A DNA stretch of 58,282 nt from Chloroflexota bacterium (GTDB taxonomy: Bacteria; Chloroflexota; Anaerolineae; J102), in the NCBI GenBank assembly GCA_029782215.1, contig JAKOVD010000009.1, positions 1 to 58,282 on the forward strand, in the 5' to 3' direction. Position numbers and translations under genes: made by a program. Shown here piece after piece: positions 50,478 to 58,282 of the stretch. The number at the start of each line of letters is the position of its first letter. Position 1 is the stretch's first letter. Below the pieces are notes generated by a model. It was given only the letters and a program-made list of their open reading frames with translations, had not been told where the DNA came from and ran no database searches.

Positions 50478-50944
50478 GTTCGACGAGCGCGCGAGGCAGC
50501 CATGATGGCCTTGACTATGTCATCATACCCTGTGCAGCGACATAGATTCCCGGCCAGCCCGGCCCGGACTGCGTTCACATCCGGCCGGGACGCTTGCTTG
50601 AGGAGTGCAGTTGCTGCTACTAACATACCAGACGTACAAAACCCACATTGGGTCGCGCTGTGATCGAGAAAAGATTGCTGCAAAGTGCTTAGTTCCCCTT
50701 CGTCGGCCAATCCTTCCACCGTGACGACGGTTGCGTGGTCGGCCTCCACCGCCAGCACCAGGCAAGAATTCACGACCTCGTCGTTCAGCAGCACGCTGCA
50801 GGCGCCGCATTCTCCCGTGGCGCAACCATTCTTGGCGCCGGTGAGCCCCAATTGCTCGCGCAGCATGCACAGCAATGTCTCGTGCGAAGCCACCGTCAGG
50901 TGGTGCGCCTGGTCGTTGACGATACAGTCGATCTCGTGCTTCAT
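50474..50944 (-). CDS. Molybdenum hydroxylase, [2Fe-2S] small subunit
   Basis: The 156-residue subunit carries two [2Fe-2S] clusters. The plant-ferredoxin-type site is GAKNGCATGECGACSVLLNDEVVNSC (about 38-63). The second, helical-domain site is QCGFCTSGMLV (about 98-108) and LCRCTGY (about 134-140). It passes electrons from the molybdenum site to FAD. Two bases separate it from the FAD subunit gene, and it overlaps the large subunit gene, so the order is medium, small, large, as usual in this family. Confidence 0.96.
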   Translation of the reverse strand: MKHEIDCIVNDQAHHLTVASHETLLCMLREQLGLTGAKNGCATGECGACSVLLNDEVVNSCLVLAVEADHATVVTVEGLADEGELSTLQQSFLDHSATQCGFCTSGMLVAATALLKQASRPDVNAVRAGLAGNLCRCTGYDDIVKAIMAASRARRT

Positions 50945-50946
50945 GC

Positions 50947-51825
50947 CTATGCTCCTGCCAGGCGGGCGAGCGCGGTCTCGATGCCCCGCCGCACCAGCAC
51001 GCCGACCATCGCGCGGCGGTAGGCGGCGCTTGCGCGCAGGTCATCGATCGGTTCGGCGGCTTGCTGCGCCAGCGCTGCGGCCGCGCGGATGGCAGCGGGG
51101 TCCAGGGCGGCTCGTTTCTGCTCCAGCAGGGTCTCCGCCTCCATCGCGCGAAAAGGCCGCGGGGCCACCGCGCCAAGCGCAATGCGCCAGGCGCTTCCCG
51201 TCTCTTCGTTCATCTGGACCATGACCGCCGCGTTCACCAGGCCGAGATGGCCGCCCCTGGCCAGGCGCAGCTTCTGATACACGCCGGCCGAACGGCCGCC
51301 GGGCGCAGGCAAGTGCAGGCTGACGAGGAACTCACCCGGTGCCAGCGCCGTCTGCTTGGGACCCACCAGGAACTGGTCTAGCGGTACGCATCGCTCGCCG
51401 CCAGGGCCGTAGATCCGGCATTCCGCCCGATAACACAGCAGAGTCGGGATCGTATCGGCAGCCGGCGAAGCATTGCACACGTTTCCCCCCACCGTGCCGC
51501 GGTTGCGCACTTGAGGAACGCCCATCACCTCGATGACGTCGAGGAACAGCCCGTAGACCCGGCGGACTTCGGGATGCGTGCAGAGACGCCTCAGGGTGAC
51601 AGCAGCGCCGATAGTCAAGCCCTGGGTGGCGTCATAACACAACTCCGAAATCCCCGGCAGGCGCTTGATATCGACGACCAGGGTTGGAGTCACCAGACCC
51701 GCCTCGAGCCTCGGCAGCAGCTCCGTACCCCCTGCCAGCACGCAAGCCTTCACTTCCGAACCACGCGCGAGCAGGGCGCTAGCCTCTTCCAGCGTCTCGG
51801 GGCGGGCGTAGTCAAATGGTTGCAA
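50947..51825 (-). CDS. Molybdenum hydroxylase, FAD-binding medium subunit
   Basis: The 292-residue subunit shows both FAD motifs of the family: VLAGGTELLPRLEAG at about 34-48 and VRNRGTVGGNVCNASPAADT at about 104-123. The CO-dehydrogenase flavoprotein C-terminal domain follows. It takes electrons from the Fe-S subunit and reduces NAD or another acceptor. It is the first gene of the three-subunit set. The maturation genes often found with such sets (coxD/E/F-like) are not present nearby. Confidence 0.94.
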   Translation of the reverse strand: MQPFDYARPETLEEASALLARGSEVKACVLAGGTELLPRLEAGLVTPTLVVDIKRLPGISELCYDATQGLTIGAAVTLRRLCTHPEVRRVYGLFLDVIEVMGVPQVRNRGTVGGNVCNASPAADTIPTLLCYRAECRIYGPGGERCVPLDQFLVGPKQTALAPGEFLVSLHLPAPGGRSAGVYQKLRLARGGHLGLVNAAVMVQMNEETGSAWRIALGAVAPRPFRAMEAETLLEQKRAALDPAAIRAAAALAQQAAEPIDDLRASAAYRRAMVGVLVRRGIETALARLAGA

Positions 51826-52039
51826 CAGTCACCTCGTCGTGAACAGGGGGGAAGGACAACCGACTGTTGACTGCGCCGCACCAGGTCTCGCCCCTGGGAC
51901 CGCAAGTCCCTCGGCTAAAGCTGCGACCCTTCGTGGGGGCGATGGGTCGCCTCTGATGCGATGCAGTCGGCCTAACGCCGCTACCCTAAGAGCTTACACG
52001 ACTTTCGCCCCACTGCCAACTCCCGACCAGAGGACCCTC

Positions 52040-52075
52040 AAAAAACCCGCTTTGGGGGAGCCCCAGGCCCCCAAG
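52040..52075 (-). terminator. Probable terminator after the phosphodiesterase gene
   Basis: On the minus strand CTTGGGGG (52068-52075) can pair with CCCCCAAAG (52050-52058, one bulged A), followed by CGGG and six T (52040-52045). The remainder of the gap (51826-52109) holds no gene I can support. Confidence 0.55.
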
Positions 52076-52109
52076 GCCCCCAAGGCAGGACGCCAGAGGC
52101 GGCGCTTTC

Positions 52110-53699
52110 CTAACCGAGATACCCAAGACCGCGCAGCCTCTCTGTCAGCGCGGCCTCCTCCTCCATGTCCATCTCGCCGGCGGGGCGCGCGGGGGCCACT
52201 GCGGGAATCGGGCGCAGCGGCGCTGCCGGCGCCGCCAACATCTCCGCCAACACCCGCCCGTCCATGTCGGCCGGCGGCTGCAAGTCAAGGAGAGCCAACG
52301 CCGTGGGCGCGACGTCAAGCAGCGAAGGCGGAGCCGTCCAGGCCTGGGGGTGGCGGATAGCCGCACCGGCCGCCACCAGGATGCCCTCACGGCGGTGCCA
52401 GCCCCCGGCGTGCCCCGATTCCCAGCGCCAAACACGCTCCCGTCGCAGCAGCCCATCCGTGAACACATCGCCCGGATGGGCAGGGCGCAGGATCAGGTCG
52501 GGCGCCTGGGCGGTGAAAGGCCCTGCGTAGAGGTCTTCCGGTCGATAGACCTGAGCGATGAGCAGCTTGCCCTCGTCATCTGCCAGGGCCAGCAACATGT
52601 CCGTGACATCACGGGCCAGCGGCTCGACATCTTCTGGCCGCACGGTTCCGTGTGGATAGCGATCCGTGCGGTTGAGGTGGACACACAGTTCGTGCAGGGC
52701 GCCGGCAAACGCCCGCGTCCTGGGCCAGTCAACATAGGCTTGCTGCGCCTGGTTGCGTTTGACGTGGCGCAGCTCGTCCGCTTCTTCCCACCAGCCAGCC
52801 AACTGCCGCTGGGCGCGCCGCTGCAGGCGGCTGAGCAGCAGCCTCCCCTGCTTGAGGGCCAGGAACCCATGGCGGGCCAGGGCGTTGTTCAGGGCGATGC
52901 GCCGGTGCATGGCGCCAAACCCGTGGTCGCTGACCACCAACAGGTTCCCGTCCGGCAGAACACGACTCGCCAGCTCGCCGGCGAAGGCATCGAGCTGCGC
53001 AAACACGGGCATCACCTCCTCGCGCAGCGCCGCCGCTTCGGGACGGTTGTAGAAGGGATGGCCCGGGTCCAGGTAGCCCCAGTGAGTGTGCTGAAGGGTG
53101 TCGGTGTGCATCCACACACCCACAAACAGCTCAGGGCGATAGCGATCGAGCAGCGTCGAGAGAGCTTCAAACTGCCGGGACGCGACGGCGGTCAGGTTGC
53201 TGACAAAGGCGCGGGTGTTCTCAGGCTCCGGTGTACCCTCCACAGGCGGCACATGGAACACCCACGGGTTGAACTCATCCAACAACCCCGGCGGATAGCA
53301 GTCGGCCCCGCCCTGGGGCGGCGTCAGAAAATCGGTGATCAGAAAGCCGTTCGTGGGCCGCGCCGGATAGGTCACAGGGACGCCGGCCACGCCCGTCCTG
53401 AGCCCGGCCGCCGAAGCCAGATCCCACAACGCCGGACCGTGCACGCTCCGTGCATCCACCACCCGCTCCTGGCCCGCTTCGTCCAGGCGCACGAACGAGA
53501 ACACCCCGTGCTTGCCGGCATTTCGCCCCGTGTAGAAGGAGGGCCAGGCCAACGCCGTGACCGGCGGCCAGGTGGACTGCAGCCCCGCCCGCGCACCCTG
53601 CTCGATCAACGCTTGCAGGTGCGGCATCCGCCCGTCCGCCAACAGCAGATCGAGAAGGTTCCAGGTGGCGCCGTCAAAGCCGATCAGGTAGAGGGACAT
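52110..53699 (-). CDS. Alkaline-phosphatase-superfamily phosphodiesterase/nucleotide pyrophosphatase
   Basis: The 529-residue enzyme has the metal-site pattern of the type I phosphodiesterase/nucleotide pyrophosphatase group: LIGFDGATWNLLD at residues 5-17 (first Asp), PPVTALAWPSFYTGRNAGKHGVFSF with the Thr nucleophile region (about 46-70), GVWMHTDTLQHTHW (about 194-207) and VVSDHGFGAMH (about 257-267). Such enzymes split phosphodiester or phosphoglycerol bonds, and in polysaccharide regions may process lipid-linked intermediates. No signal peptide is seen, so it is probably cytoplasmic. It follows the flippase gene by 46 bases. Confidence 0.9.
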   Translation of the reverse strand: MSLYLIGFDGATWNLLDLLLADGRMPHLQALIEQGARAGLQSTWPPVTALAWPSFYTGRNAGKHGVFSFVRLDEAGQERVVDARSVHGPALWDLASAAGLRTGVAGVPVTYPARPTNGFLITDFLTPPQGGADCYPPGLLDEFNPWVFHVPPVEGTPEPENTRAFVSNLTAVASRQFEALSTLLDRYRPELFVGVWMHTDTLQHTHWGYLDPGHPFYNRPEAAALREEVMPVFAQLDAFAGELASRVLPDGNLLVVSDHGFGAMHRRIALNNALARHGFLALKQGRLLLSRLQRRAQRQLAGWWEEADELRHVKRNQAQQAYVDWPRTRAFAGALHELCVHLNRTDRYPHGTVRPEDVEPLARDVTDMLLALADDEGKLLIAQVYRPEDLYAGPFTAQAPDLILRPAHPGDVFTDGLLRRERVWRWESGHAGGWHRREGILVAAGAAIRHPQAWTAPPSLLDVAPTALALLDLQPPADMDGRVLAEMLAAPAAPLRPIPAVAPARPAGEMDMEEEAALTERLRGLGYLG

Positions 53700-53745
53700 G
53701 AGGGTTCAGGGGGAAATGGGAAGGTGAGCTGGTGGTGTCCGGCCG

Positions 53746-55332
53746 TCAGGTAGCCGCAGCAGGTGGCCGCGTCCGCCTAACCCGCAGCAGCAGCGAGCTG
53801 AGCAAGTAACGGTCAGCAGCGTCCAGCCGCAAGAGCAGCGTGACACCCAAGTAGACGATTCCCAGAGCCGCCGAAGCAGCCACGAACATGAAGAGGCTGT
53901 TGAGGGGGAGCCAGTGCACCCAGGCCAGCCCGACGGCCGCCGCGGGTACGGAGGCGATGAGCGGCTTCAGGAAGGCGCGGCTGAAGGGGTGGATGTGCAG
54001 CAGCAGCCAGATCTGCCCCAACCGCAGAAGATTGGGCAGCGCCAGCGAGAGGAACCCGGCGATGCCTGCGCCCAGAAGACCGAAACGCGGGACCAGCCAG
54101 AAGTCCAGGGCGAAGGCCACGATCACGGTCACCACGGAGTTGATAAAAGCGATGTCGGACCGCCCGATCATGATCAGCATGATGCCCACGGAACCCGTAG
54201 CGAAGTTCACAAACTGTCCCAGGGTCAGCAGGCGCAGGGCTGTGTCGCCGGCGACAAACTCGCGGCCGAATAGACTCATGAGCTGTGGGGCAAACACGAC
54301 CTGGACCAGGAGGATAGGCATGGCAAACACCACGGTCCAACGCGTGACGAGCTTATTCAGGCTCTCCAGCCTGACCATCTCACCGCGGTGATGGAGGTCG
54401 GAGATCTGCGGAGCGAAAATGGCATTGAATGCCGTGAGGACGATCAGCCCCAGACCCGCCAGCCGCACGGCGGCGTTGTAGACGCCGGCGACGCTGGCAG
54501 CCAGGAAGATCCCGATGACGATGAGCTCGGTGCGCCCGTTCATGTAGTCCAGGACGTTGGACACGGCCAGCGGCGCCGAGAATCTGACCAGCCGTCTCGC
54601 CAGGCCAGGTTGGTGCTCCGATGACGGAGGGACCTTGCGGACGAGACGACCGAGGAAGAACAGCGCCAGGAACATCCCCACCACCTGCGCCACCACAAAC
54701 GCCAGGACCGGCGCCATCGCCCGCGCACCCAACACCTGGATCAGGATCAAGGCGATGACGAGACGCACCAGGGGCTGGATAATGTTGACCACCAGGGCCC
54801 GGTACCGCATGGTGCGAAAGGCCTGGGTGCCGGCGATGGCGACGCCGACCAGGGTGATGGCGGGAACCGACAGGGCGAAAGCGCTGATCAGCGGAATTAA
54901 TTCCGGCTTCCCTGACCATCCAAACAGGCGCAACACCAGGTCTGGCTCCAGCCACAACAGGAGCCCGCCCAGCACGCCCGTGATGGAGCCCAGGCCCAAC
55001 GCAATCAGCGCAAGCCGGCGCAGTGTCTGGCCCTTGCCCTCGCCTCTGCTGATGCTGGCGAAGCGCATCAGCCCGCGGTCCAGGCCCATGACCGTGAAAC
55101 GGCTGAGCAGCGTTACAGCCGTCATCCCCAGGGTATAGAGCCCGTATTCAGTCGCCCCGATCTGGCGGGCTACCAGGATGCCAAAGAGGTAGCTGACGCC
55201 GTAGTTGACGACGTTCCCGATCAGGCCAACGCTCGCCCCGCGCGCGATCTGGCCGATCTCGTGCTCCAACCCGCTGGCATCGCTGCCGTTCGGCGCTGGC
55301 GTCTGTCCAGCGCCTGGCTCGGCCGAGGTCAT
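53746..55332 (-). CDS. Polysaccharide flippase (Wzx/MATE-like)
   Basis: About 528 residues from the ATG at 55332, which overlaps the stop of the DUF3054 gene by four bases (ATGA); the frame is open far upstream but that part does not look like protein of this family. The start of the fold is EHEIGQIARGASVGLIGNVVNYGVSYLFGILVARQIGATEYGLYTLGMT, typical of polysaccharide biosynthesis proteins, with about 14 membrane helices and AFNAIFAPQISDLHHRGEMVRLESL in the middle. It should move lipid-linked sugar units across the membrane. No glycosyltransferases are next to it in the window. Confidence 0.9.
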   Translation of the reverse strand: MTSAEPGAGQTPAPNGSDASGLEHEIGQIARGASVGLIGNVVNYGVSYLFGILVARQIGATEYGLYTLGMTAVTLLSRFTVMGLDRGLMRFASISRGEGKGQTLRRLALIALGLGSITGVLGGLLLWLEPDLVLRLFGWSGKPELIPLISAFALSVPAITLVGVAIAGTQAFRTMRYRALVVNIIQPLVRLVIALILIQVLGARAMAPVLAFVVAQVVGMFLALFFLGRLVRKVPPSSEHQPGLARRLVRFSAPLAVSNVLDYMNGRTELIVIGIFLAASVAGVYNAAVRLAGLGLIVLTAFNAIFAPQISDLHHRGEMVRLESLNKLVTRWTVVFAMPILLVQVVFAPQLMSLFGREFVAGDTALRLLTLGQFVNFATGSVGIMLIMIGRSDIAFINSVVTVIVAFALDFWLVPRFGLLGAGIAGFLSLALPNLLRLGQIWLLLHIHPFSRAFLKPLIASVPAAAVGLAWVHWLPLNSLFMFVAASAALGIVYLGVTLLLRLDAADRYLLSSLLLRVRRTRPPAAAT

Positions 55333-55730
55333 TCCTTCACGGCCAACCGCGGAGCCAGCAGGCCGGCGAACAGCAGCCGCCACGCCAACAGCATGAGCAC
55401 CAGGAATCCGGCCGTCACAGCATAAAAGATCGGAGGGCTGAAGCGGCCGATGAGGAGGGCGCGCAGCAGGCTGCCGGCCACAATGCCCGGGATGAAGATG
55501 ATGAGCAGGGTCGTGGCAGCGCTTGCCAGGCTCGCCCAGGCCTTGGGACGGTATCCGCCGAGCCAGGGCGTCACTAGCAGCCAACCGAGGACATAGGGTG
55601 CGGCGGTCTTCGCCGTACCCAGCACAGCCTCAAGGCTCGACATCATCCCGTGCTGCTCCCGGCCAATGGCGGTGAACAACACGATGATGACCACATCGCC
55701 GATCAGAAGGGATAACGGGAGTCTTTTCAT
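55329..55730 (-). CDS. DUF3054 membrane protein
   Basis: A 133-residue protein with four hydrophobic segments. The opening LIGDVVIIVLFTAIGREQHG and the central APYVLGWLLVTPWLGGY match DUF3054, a family of unknown function best known from actinobacteria and archaea. The start codon has no ribosome-binding site: the bases before it are two copies of the 7-mer GGATTCA (55731-55744, plus-strand sense), which also overlap the stop of the gene before it. It overlaps the flippase start by four bases. Confidence 0.85.
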   Translation of the reverse strand: MKRLPLSLLIGDVVIIVLFTAIGREQHGMMSSLEAVLGTAKTAAPYVLGWLLVTPWLGGYRPKAWASLASAATTLLIIFIPGIVAGSLLRALLIGRFSPPIFYAVTAGFLVLMLLAWRLLFAGLLAPRLAVKE

Positions 55731-55741
55731 GGATTCAGGAT

Positions 55742-56575
55742 TCAGGAAAGGTAGGCCCCGACCGTGTTCTCCAGCCGGCCAATGCCCTCGATCTCGATGA
55801 CGACCCGGTCGCCGGCCTGCAGGAAAACAGGAGGAGTGCGGTAGACGCCCACGCCGCCCGGCGTGCCCGTGGTAATGATGTCGCCCGGCTCCAGGGTAAA
55901 GGCCATCGAGCAGTAGCTCACCAACGCCGGAACCGAGTGGATCAAATGGCTTGTGAGACTGTCCTGGAGCAGATCGTCGTTGACCCAGGCACGAATACGC
56001 AGACCGTGCGGTTCGGGCAGCTCGTCCCTGGTGACTACCACAGGCCCAATCGGGCAGAAGGTGTCAAGGCTCTTGCTGCGCACCCATTGGCCATCGCTGC
56101 GCTGCAAGTCGCGCGCCGTGAGATCGTTCAAACAGGTATAACCAAAGACGTAGTCATAGGCCTGCTCGACCGGCACGCAGCGAGCCGTCCGGCCGATCAC
56201 CACGGCCAGTTCCGCCTCATAGTCCACGCGCTGCGTCAGTGCCGGGTTCCATTTGATCTCCCCGCCAGGCGCCAGGATCGAAGAGGTGAACTTCGTAAAC
56301 AGGGTCGGTCGCTCAGGGGGCGTCAGGCCCTGTTCCTGGCAGTGGTCGAGATAGTTGAGACCCACGGCGATGATCTTGCCGGGCCGGCGGATCGGCGCCT
56401 CAAGCACAACTGAATTCAAGGCCAACGGTTGTGCGGCCGAGGCCGCCTCTTGAATGGCGGCCAATCCCGACGTGGCGGCTGCCAACAGATCGGGCCAGGG
56501 CAGCGGGTAGATCATTTCACCCTTCAGCAGGCCGGCGTGTGTAGTGTTTTGATAGCGGAAGGTCAGGAGACGCAT
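55742..56575 (-). CDS. Fumarylacetoacetate hydrolase family protein
   Basis: The 277-residue protein has the FAH-fold signature: RPGKIIAVGLNYLDHCQEQG at about 64-83, FTKFTSSILAPGGEI, VDYEAELAVVIG (about 115-126, metal-binding Glu residues) and YTCLNDLTARDLQ (about 148-160, Asp). The end is EPGDIITTGTPGGVGVYRTPP and LQAGDRVVIEIEGIGRLENTV. Members hydrolyse or tautomerise diketo acids or decarboxylate oxaloacetate using Mg. The exact substrate is unclear. It lies 18 bases after the dehydroquinase-like gene and 11 before the DUF3054 gene. Confidence 0.92.
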   Translation of the reverse strand: MRLLTFRYQNTTHAGLLKGEMIYPLPWPDLLAAATSGLAAIQEAASAAQPLALNSVVLEAPIRRPGKIIAVGLNYLDHCQEQGLTPPERPTLFTKFTSSILAPGGEIKWNPALTQRVDYEAELAVVIGRTARCVPVEQAYDYVFGYTCLNDLTARDLQRSDGQWVRSKSLDTFCPIGPVVVTRDELPEPHGLRIRAWVNDDLLQDSLTSHLIHSVPALVSYCSMAFTLEPGDIITTGTPGGVGVYRTPPVFLQAGDRVVIEIEGIGRLENTVGAYLS

Positions 56576-56593
56576 GTTCGTGTGGGTAGGGTG

Positions 56594-57604
56594 TTATAAG
56601 GCAGTCAGGACGAAGGCGATAAGGCCGGCGATTTCGGGTTCTGGCGCCCTCAGCCCTTGCCAGCGGCCCTGCGCCCACCGCCAGGCGGCGGCCGCAGGCT
56701 CAGCGCCGAAACCGGCAAGGTCAGGATGCCGTGGGAGATCGGGAAGAGCGATGATACCCCGGACGTCCGCCAATTGGCACGCCAACAGCAGACCGGCAGT
56801 AACCTGCTGGCAGGGAACAGGGAGGAGCCAGGCGCTTCCCTTGTCGCAGGCTGCCGCCAGCGCCTGACGATAGGCCGCGACGACGTTCCAGGGAACGTCC
56901 ACCGGGCAGAGAAGAAGCAGGAAGGGGTCGGCGCCGGCGACCCGGTGAAAGCCATAGTCGTGCGCAAGGGTACGTGCATCGACCTGACCGGCGGCCGTCC
57001 CGGCGGTCCCGGCGGCGGCGAAACTGAGAAAACCAGAGGCAAATCGAGGCGCCAGCAGCCGGCTCGCCACGCCTCCGGCGCCCATGGCGATGGCGATCCC
57101 CGGCGTTTCCGCCGCCAGTCCGGCCAGCCAGGCGAGCGGCGGCAGCACGTCGTCGTCCCCGTGCGCTGTGCCCACGAGCTTGACGATGTCAGCCCCCATT
57201 GCCCGCAGCCGCAGGCCTGCGCTCGCCCAGTCGCCCAGCATGCCGCTGAAGTCGTGCCGTGACCCGATCAGGCGAGTGCGCCGCCCTGGCATGGCTGCCA
57301 GCTCCGGCAGAAGACCGGCCTCGACGTCCACCAGGGGCGCGCCCAAGGCGATAGCCTCCTGCAGCAGCGACCGGCGTTCGCGTTCGGAGCCGCCGAAGCG
57401 CCCACCCTCCGCGGGCGACCGGCACGTCATGATGGCTGGCAGAGGACTGCGGGCCACCAGTTGTGCCAGGTCGAAGTCCGCCATCAGGTCGAGCCTGTAC
57501 TCCACCAGCGTGGCCACGCTCGCAAGCTCCCGTGCCGTGCCCAGGGCGGACGTCGTATCGGGAGCGGCGATAGCCACTGCCAGGTGCGTTTGAGCGTCGA
57601 TCAT
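56594..57604 (-). CDS. aroD: Type I 3-dehydroquinate dehydratase with C-terminal extension
   Basis: About 336 residues from the ATG at 57604; the upstream extension crosses a long hairpin and is unlikely. Residues about 1-225 are a type I dehydroquinase, the third step of the shikimate pathway. They show VEYRLDLMADFD (Glu-x-Arg-x-Asp), SRHDFSG (His base, about 118), DIVKLVGTAH (Schiff-base Lys, about 142), GGVASRLLAPRFAS (Arg) and AAGQVDARTL (Gln). The last 110 residues begin YGFHRVAGADPFLLLLCPVDVPWN and have no counterpart in AroD. They may be a decayed shikimate-dehydrogenase-like or new domain. The catalytic set looks complete, so the enzyme half should be active. Confidence 0.85.
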   Translation of the reverse strand: MIDAQTHLAVAIAAPDTTSALGTARELASVATLVEYRLDLMADFDLAQLVARSPLPAIMTCRSPAEGGRFGGSERERRSLLQEAIALGAPLVDVEAGLLPELAAMPGRRTRLIGSRHDFSGMLGDWASAGLRLRAMGADIVKLVGTAHGDDDVLPPLAWLAGLAAETPGIAIAMGAGGVASRLLAPRFASGFLSFAAAGTAGTAAGQVDARTLAHDYGFHRVAGADPFLLLLCPVDVPWNVVAAYRQALAAACDKGSAWLLPVPCQQVTAGLLLACQLADVRGIIALPDLPRHPDLAGFGAEPAAAAWRWAQGRWQGLRAPEPEIAGLIAFVLTAL

Positions 57605-57615
57605 CGGCAACAGAA

Positions 57616-57645
57616 CGCCTGCGTCCCCTGACGGGGACGCAGGCG
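57616..57645. repeat. Perfect 13-base hairpin in the aroD leader
   Basis: Arms CGCCTGCGTCCCC (57616-57628) and GGGGACGCAGGCG (57633-57645) with loop TGAC. It lies 11 bases before the aroD ATG on the minus strand, over the place where a ribosome would bind. It could be an attenuator, or the end of the tatA transcript; the T content after it is low. Confidence 0.7.
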
Positions 57646-57803
57646 CTTTCGCTGAAGGGTAAACCGGTGCCAAGTGGGGGAGCTGCACGTCGGTTGCGAT
57701 TCAGGGACGCCGGCAGAGCAACCGGCGCCGGACTCGGGGCCCGGCGCGCTGTCGCGCCGGCATGGCCTTGGCGTTGGCAGAAGCTGCCGCGTCGCAAAGA
57801 CGA

Positions 57804-58004
57804 TCAGGCGCTGGGTTTGCCGTTGGTTTCCTGGGAAACCGGCTTGGCCGGCTGCGGTTGGTCTTTGTCGCCGCCTGCCGCCTCGCGGAACTCGCGTACG
57901 CCGGTGCCAAGTGACTTCATCACGTCGCGCAGGCGGGAGCCGCCAAAAATCAGCAGTACGATCACCAGGATGATGAGAAGCTCTGGTAAGCCTACGTCGG
58001 GCAT
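57804..58004 (-). CDS. tatA: Twin-arginine translocase subunit TatA
   Basis: A 66-residue protein with the TatA/E layout: a short N-terminus, one membrane helix (LPELLIILVIVLLIFGG), the hinge FGGSRLRDV, an amphipathic helix MKSLGTGVREFREAA and a charged tail. TatA forms the pore for folded proteins exported with twin-arginine signals. The start has AGGAGG seven bases upstream. TatB and TatC are not in the window. A transposase remnant lies upstream. Confidence 0.94.
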   Translation of the reverse strand: MPDVGLPELLIILVIVLLIFGGSRLRDVMKSLGTGVREFREAAGGDKDQPQPAKPVSQETNGKPSA

Positions 58005-58097
58005 GTCAGCCCTCCTGTCAACAAGCTATGTCTAGTATAGCACATCATCCCGGCCCAAGACGATAGTTCGCTTGGTGACCTCAGGGCTTTTCAAAAG

Positions 58098-58282
58098 TCA
58101 TGGTGGGTAGAGGAGAAGGTTGAGAGCGAGCTCCGGAAGGGCGGCGAACTCGCGGATTTTGGCAGCGGCATTGGTAGCGCCGGTGTGATCGATGAGGAAC
58201 AAGAGAAGGTCGTTGAGGAGAGCAAGGACGATAGGGGTCTGGCCGCGGCTCACTTGACAGGCGTCCTCACCAAGGGTGACAT
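58098..58282 (-). mobile_element. Transposase, C-terminal fragment (ISAs1-like; runs off the window)
   Basis: On the minus strand the frame that starts beyond 58282 reads VTLGEDACQVSRGQTPIV, then IDHTGATNAAAKIREFAA, and stops at 58098-58100 after LNLLLYPP. This looks like the end of DDE transposases of the ISAs1 group, where LGEDxxxxRxGxAP, followed by TNIAAA and a final helix, is the typical close. Only about 60 residues are visible, so the exact family is uncertain and I cannot tell whether the element is whole outside the window. Confidence 0.6.

Noticed and set aside
48147..51825. Carbon monoxide dehydrogenase assignment for the three-subunit enzyme
   Set aside because: The AYxCSFR active-site loop of CoxL is absent, so a general xanthine-dehydrogenase-family hydroxylase is the safer call.

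Overview
The window looks like a chromosomal piece of a high-GC bacterium, most likely of the phylum Chloroflexota (Anaerolineae/Caldilineae side). No rRNA or marker tree is available, so this rests on gene style: a MalT-type regulator with a C-terminal LuxR domain, secreted proteins that start with an FTYQGQL domain and continue in GVxG repeats, small secreted proteins ending in a YLP-type tail, TPTPTATP linkers, histidine kinases with this particular membrane half, and degenerate 7-bp repeat arrays in several gaps. I see no tRNA, rRNA, CRISPR array, prophage or replication origin. Both window edges run into insertion-sequence transposase fragments.

Layout. 1-2.2 kb: start of an IS630-type transposase abutting a MalT-like regulator that has lost its ATPase half. 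2.5-7.7 kb: a giant secreted DUF4091/GH123-like protein with four near-identical CBM9-like modules. 7.7-14.8 kb: mutS behind three tandem asparagine-synthetase-like paralogues. 15-19 kb: an USP-USP-DUF389 protein, an MFS carrier and an LLM flavin oxidoreductase, translationally coupled. 19.4-21.5 kb: a chelatase gene (ChlI-like AAA, then linker and VWA of ChlD) broken by a -1 frameshift on a run of twelve A, with a hairpin downstream. 21.5-23.1 kb: a lipoprotein and a CBS-ACT protein. 23.3-26.8 kb: an oligopeptide-type binding protein, an ICMT-like methyltransferase, an SdpI-like protein and a Vat-like acetyltransferase. 27.2-30.1 kb: an EamA transporter, a cytidylyltransferase/GHMP-kinase-like fusion and a HAD phosphatase.

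30.1-37.8 kb is one co-directional block on the minus strand: a lipoprotein with two cupredoxin domains, a GVxG-repeat surface protein, a small secreted protein, a second GVxG protein, then a histidine kinase and its NarL-type regulator. 38.1-42.8 kb holds an AmmeMemoRadiSam radical-SAM gene convergent with an iron-uptake operon: a membrane-anchored DtxR/FeoA regulator, a separate FeoB GTPase and a separate FeoB permease. A consensus promoter overlapped by a DtxR-type iron-box palindrome lies upstream. 43-48 kb: an alpha/beta hydrolase, an eukaryote-type UDP-glucose pyrophosphorylase, a J-domain membrane protein, a proline-rich membrane protein and a lipoprotein. 48.1-51.8 kb: a three-subunit molybdenum hydroxylase. 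52.1-58.0 kb: phosphodiesterase, polysaccharide flippase, DUF3054, FAH-family hydrolase, type I dehydroquinase with an unexplained C-terminal extension, and tatA.

The strongest leads are the chelatase frameshift, the iron-box promoter with its unusual regulator, the triplicated asparagine-synthetase-like genes, the surface-protein/two-component block, and the 7-bp repeat arrays that form gene leaders and a gene-end hairpin.
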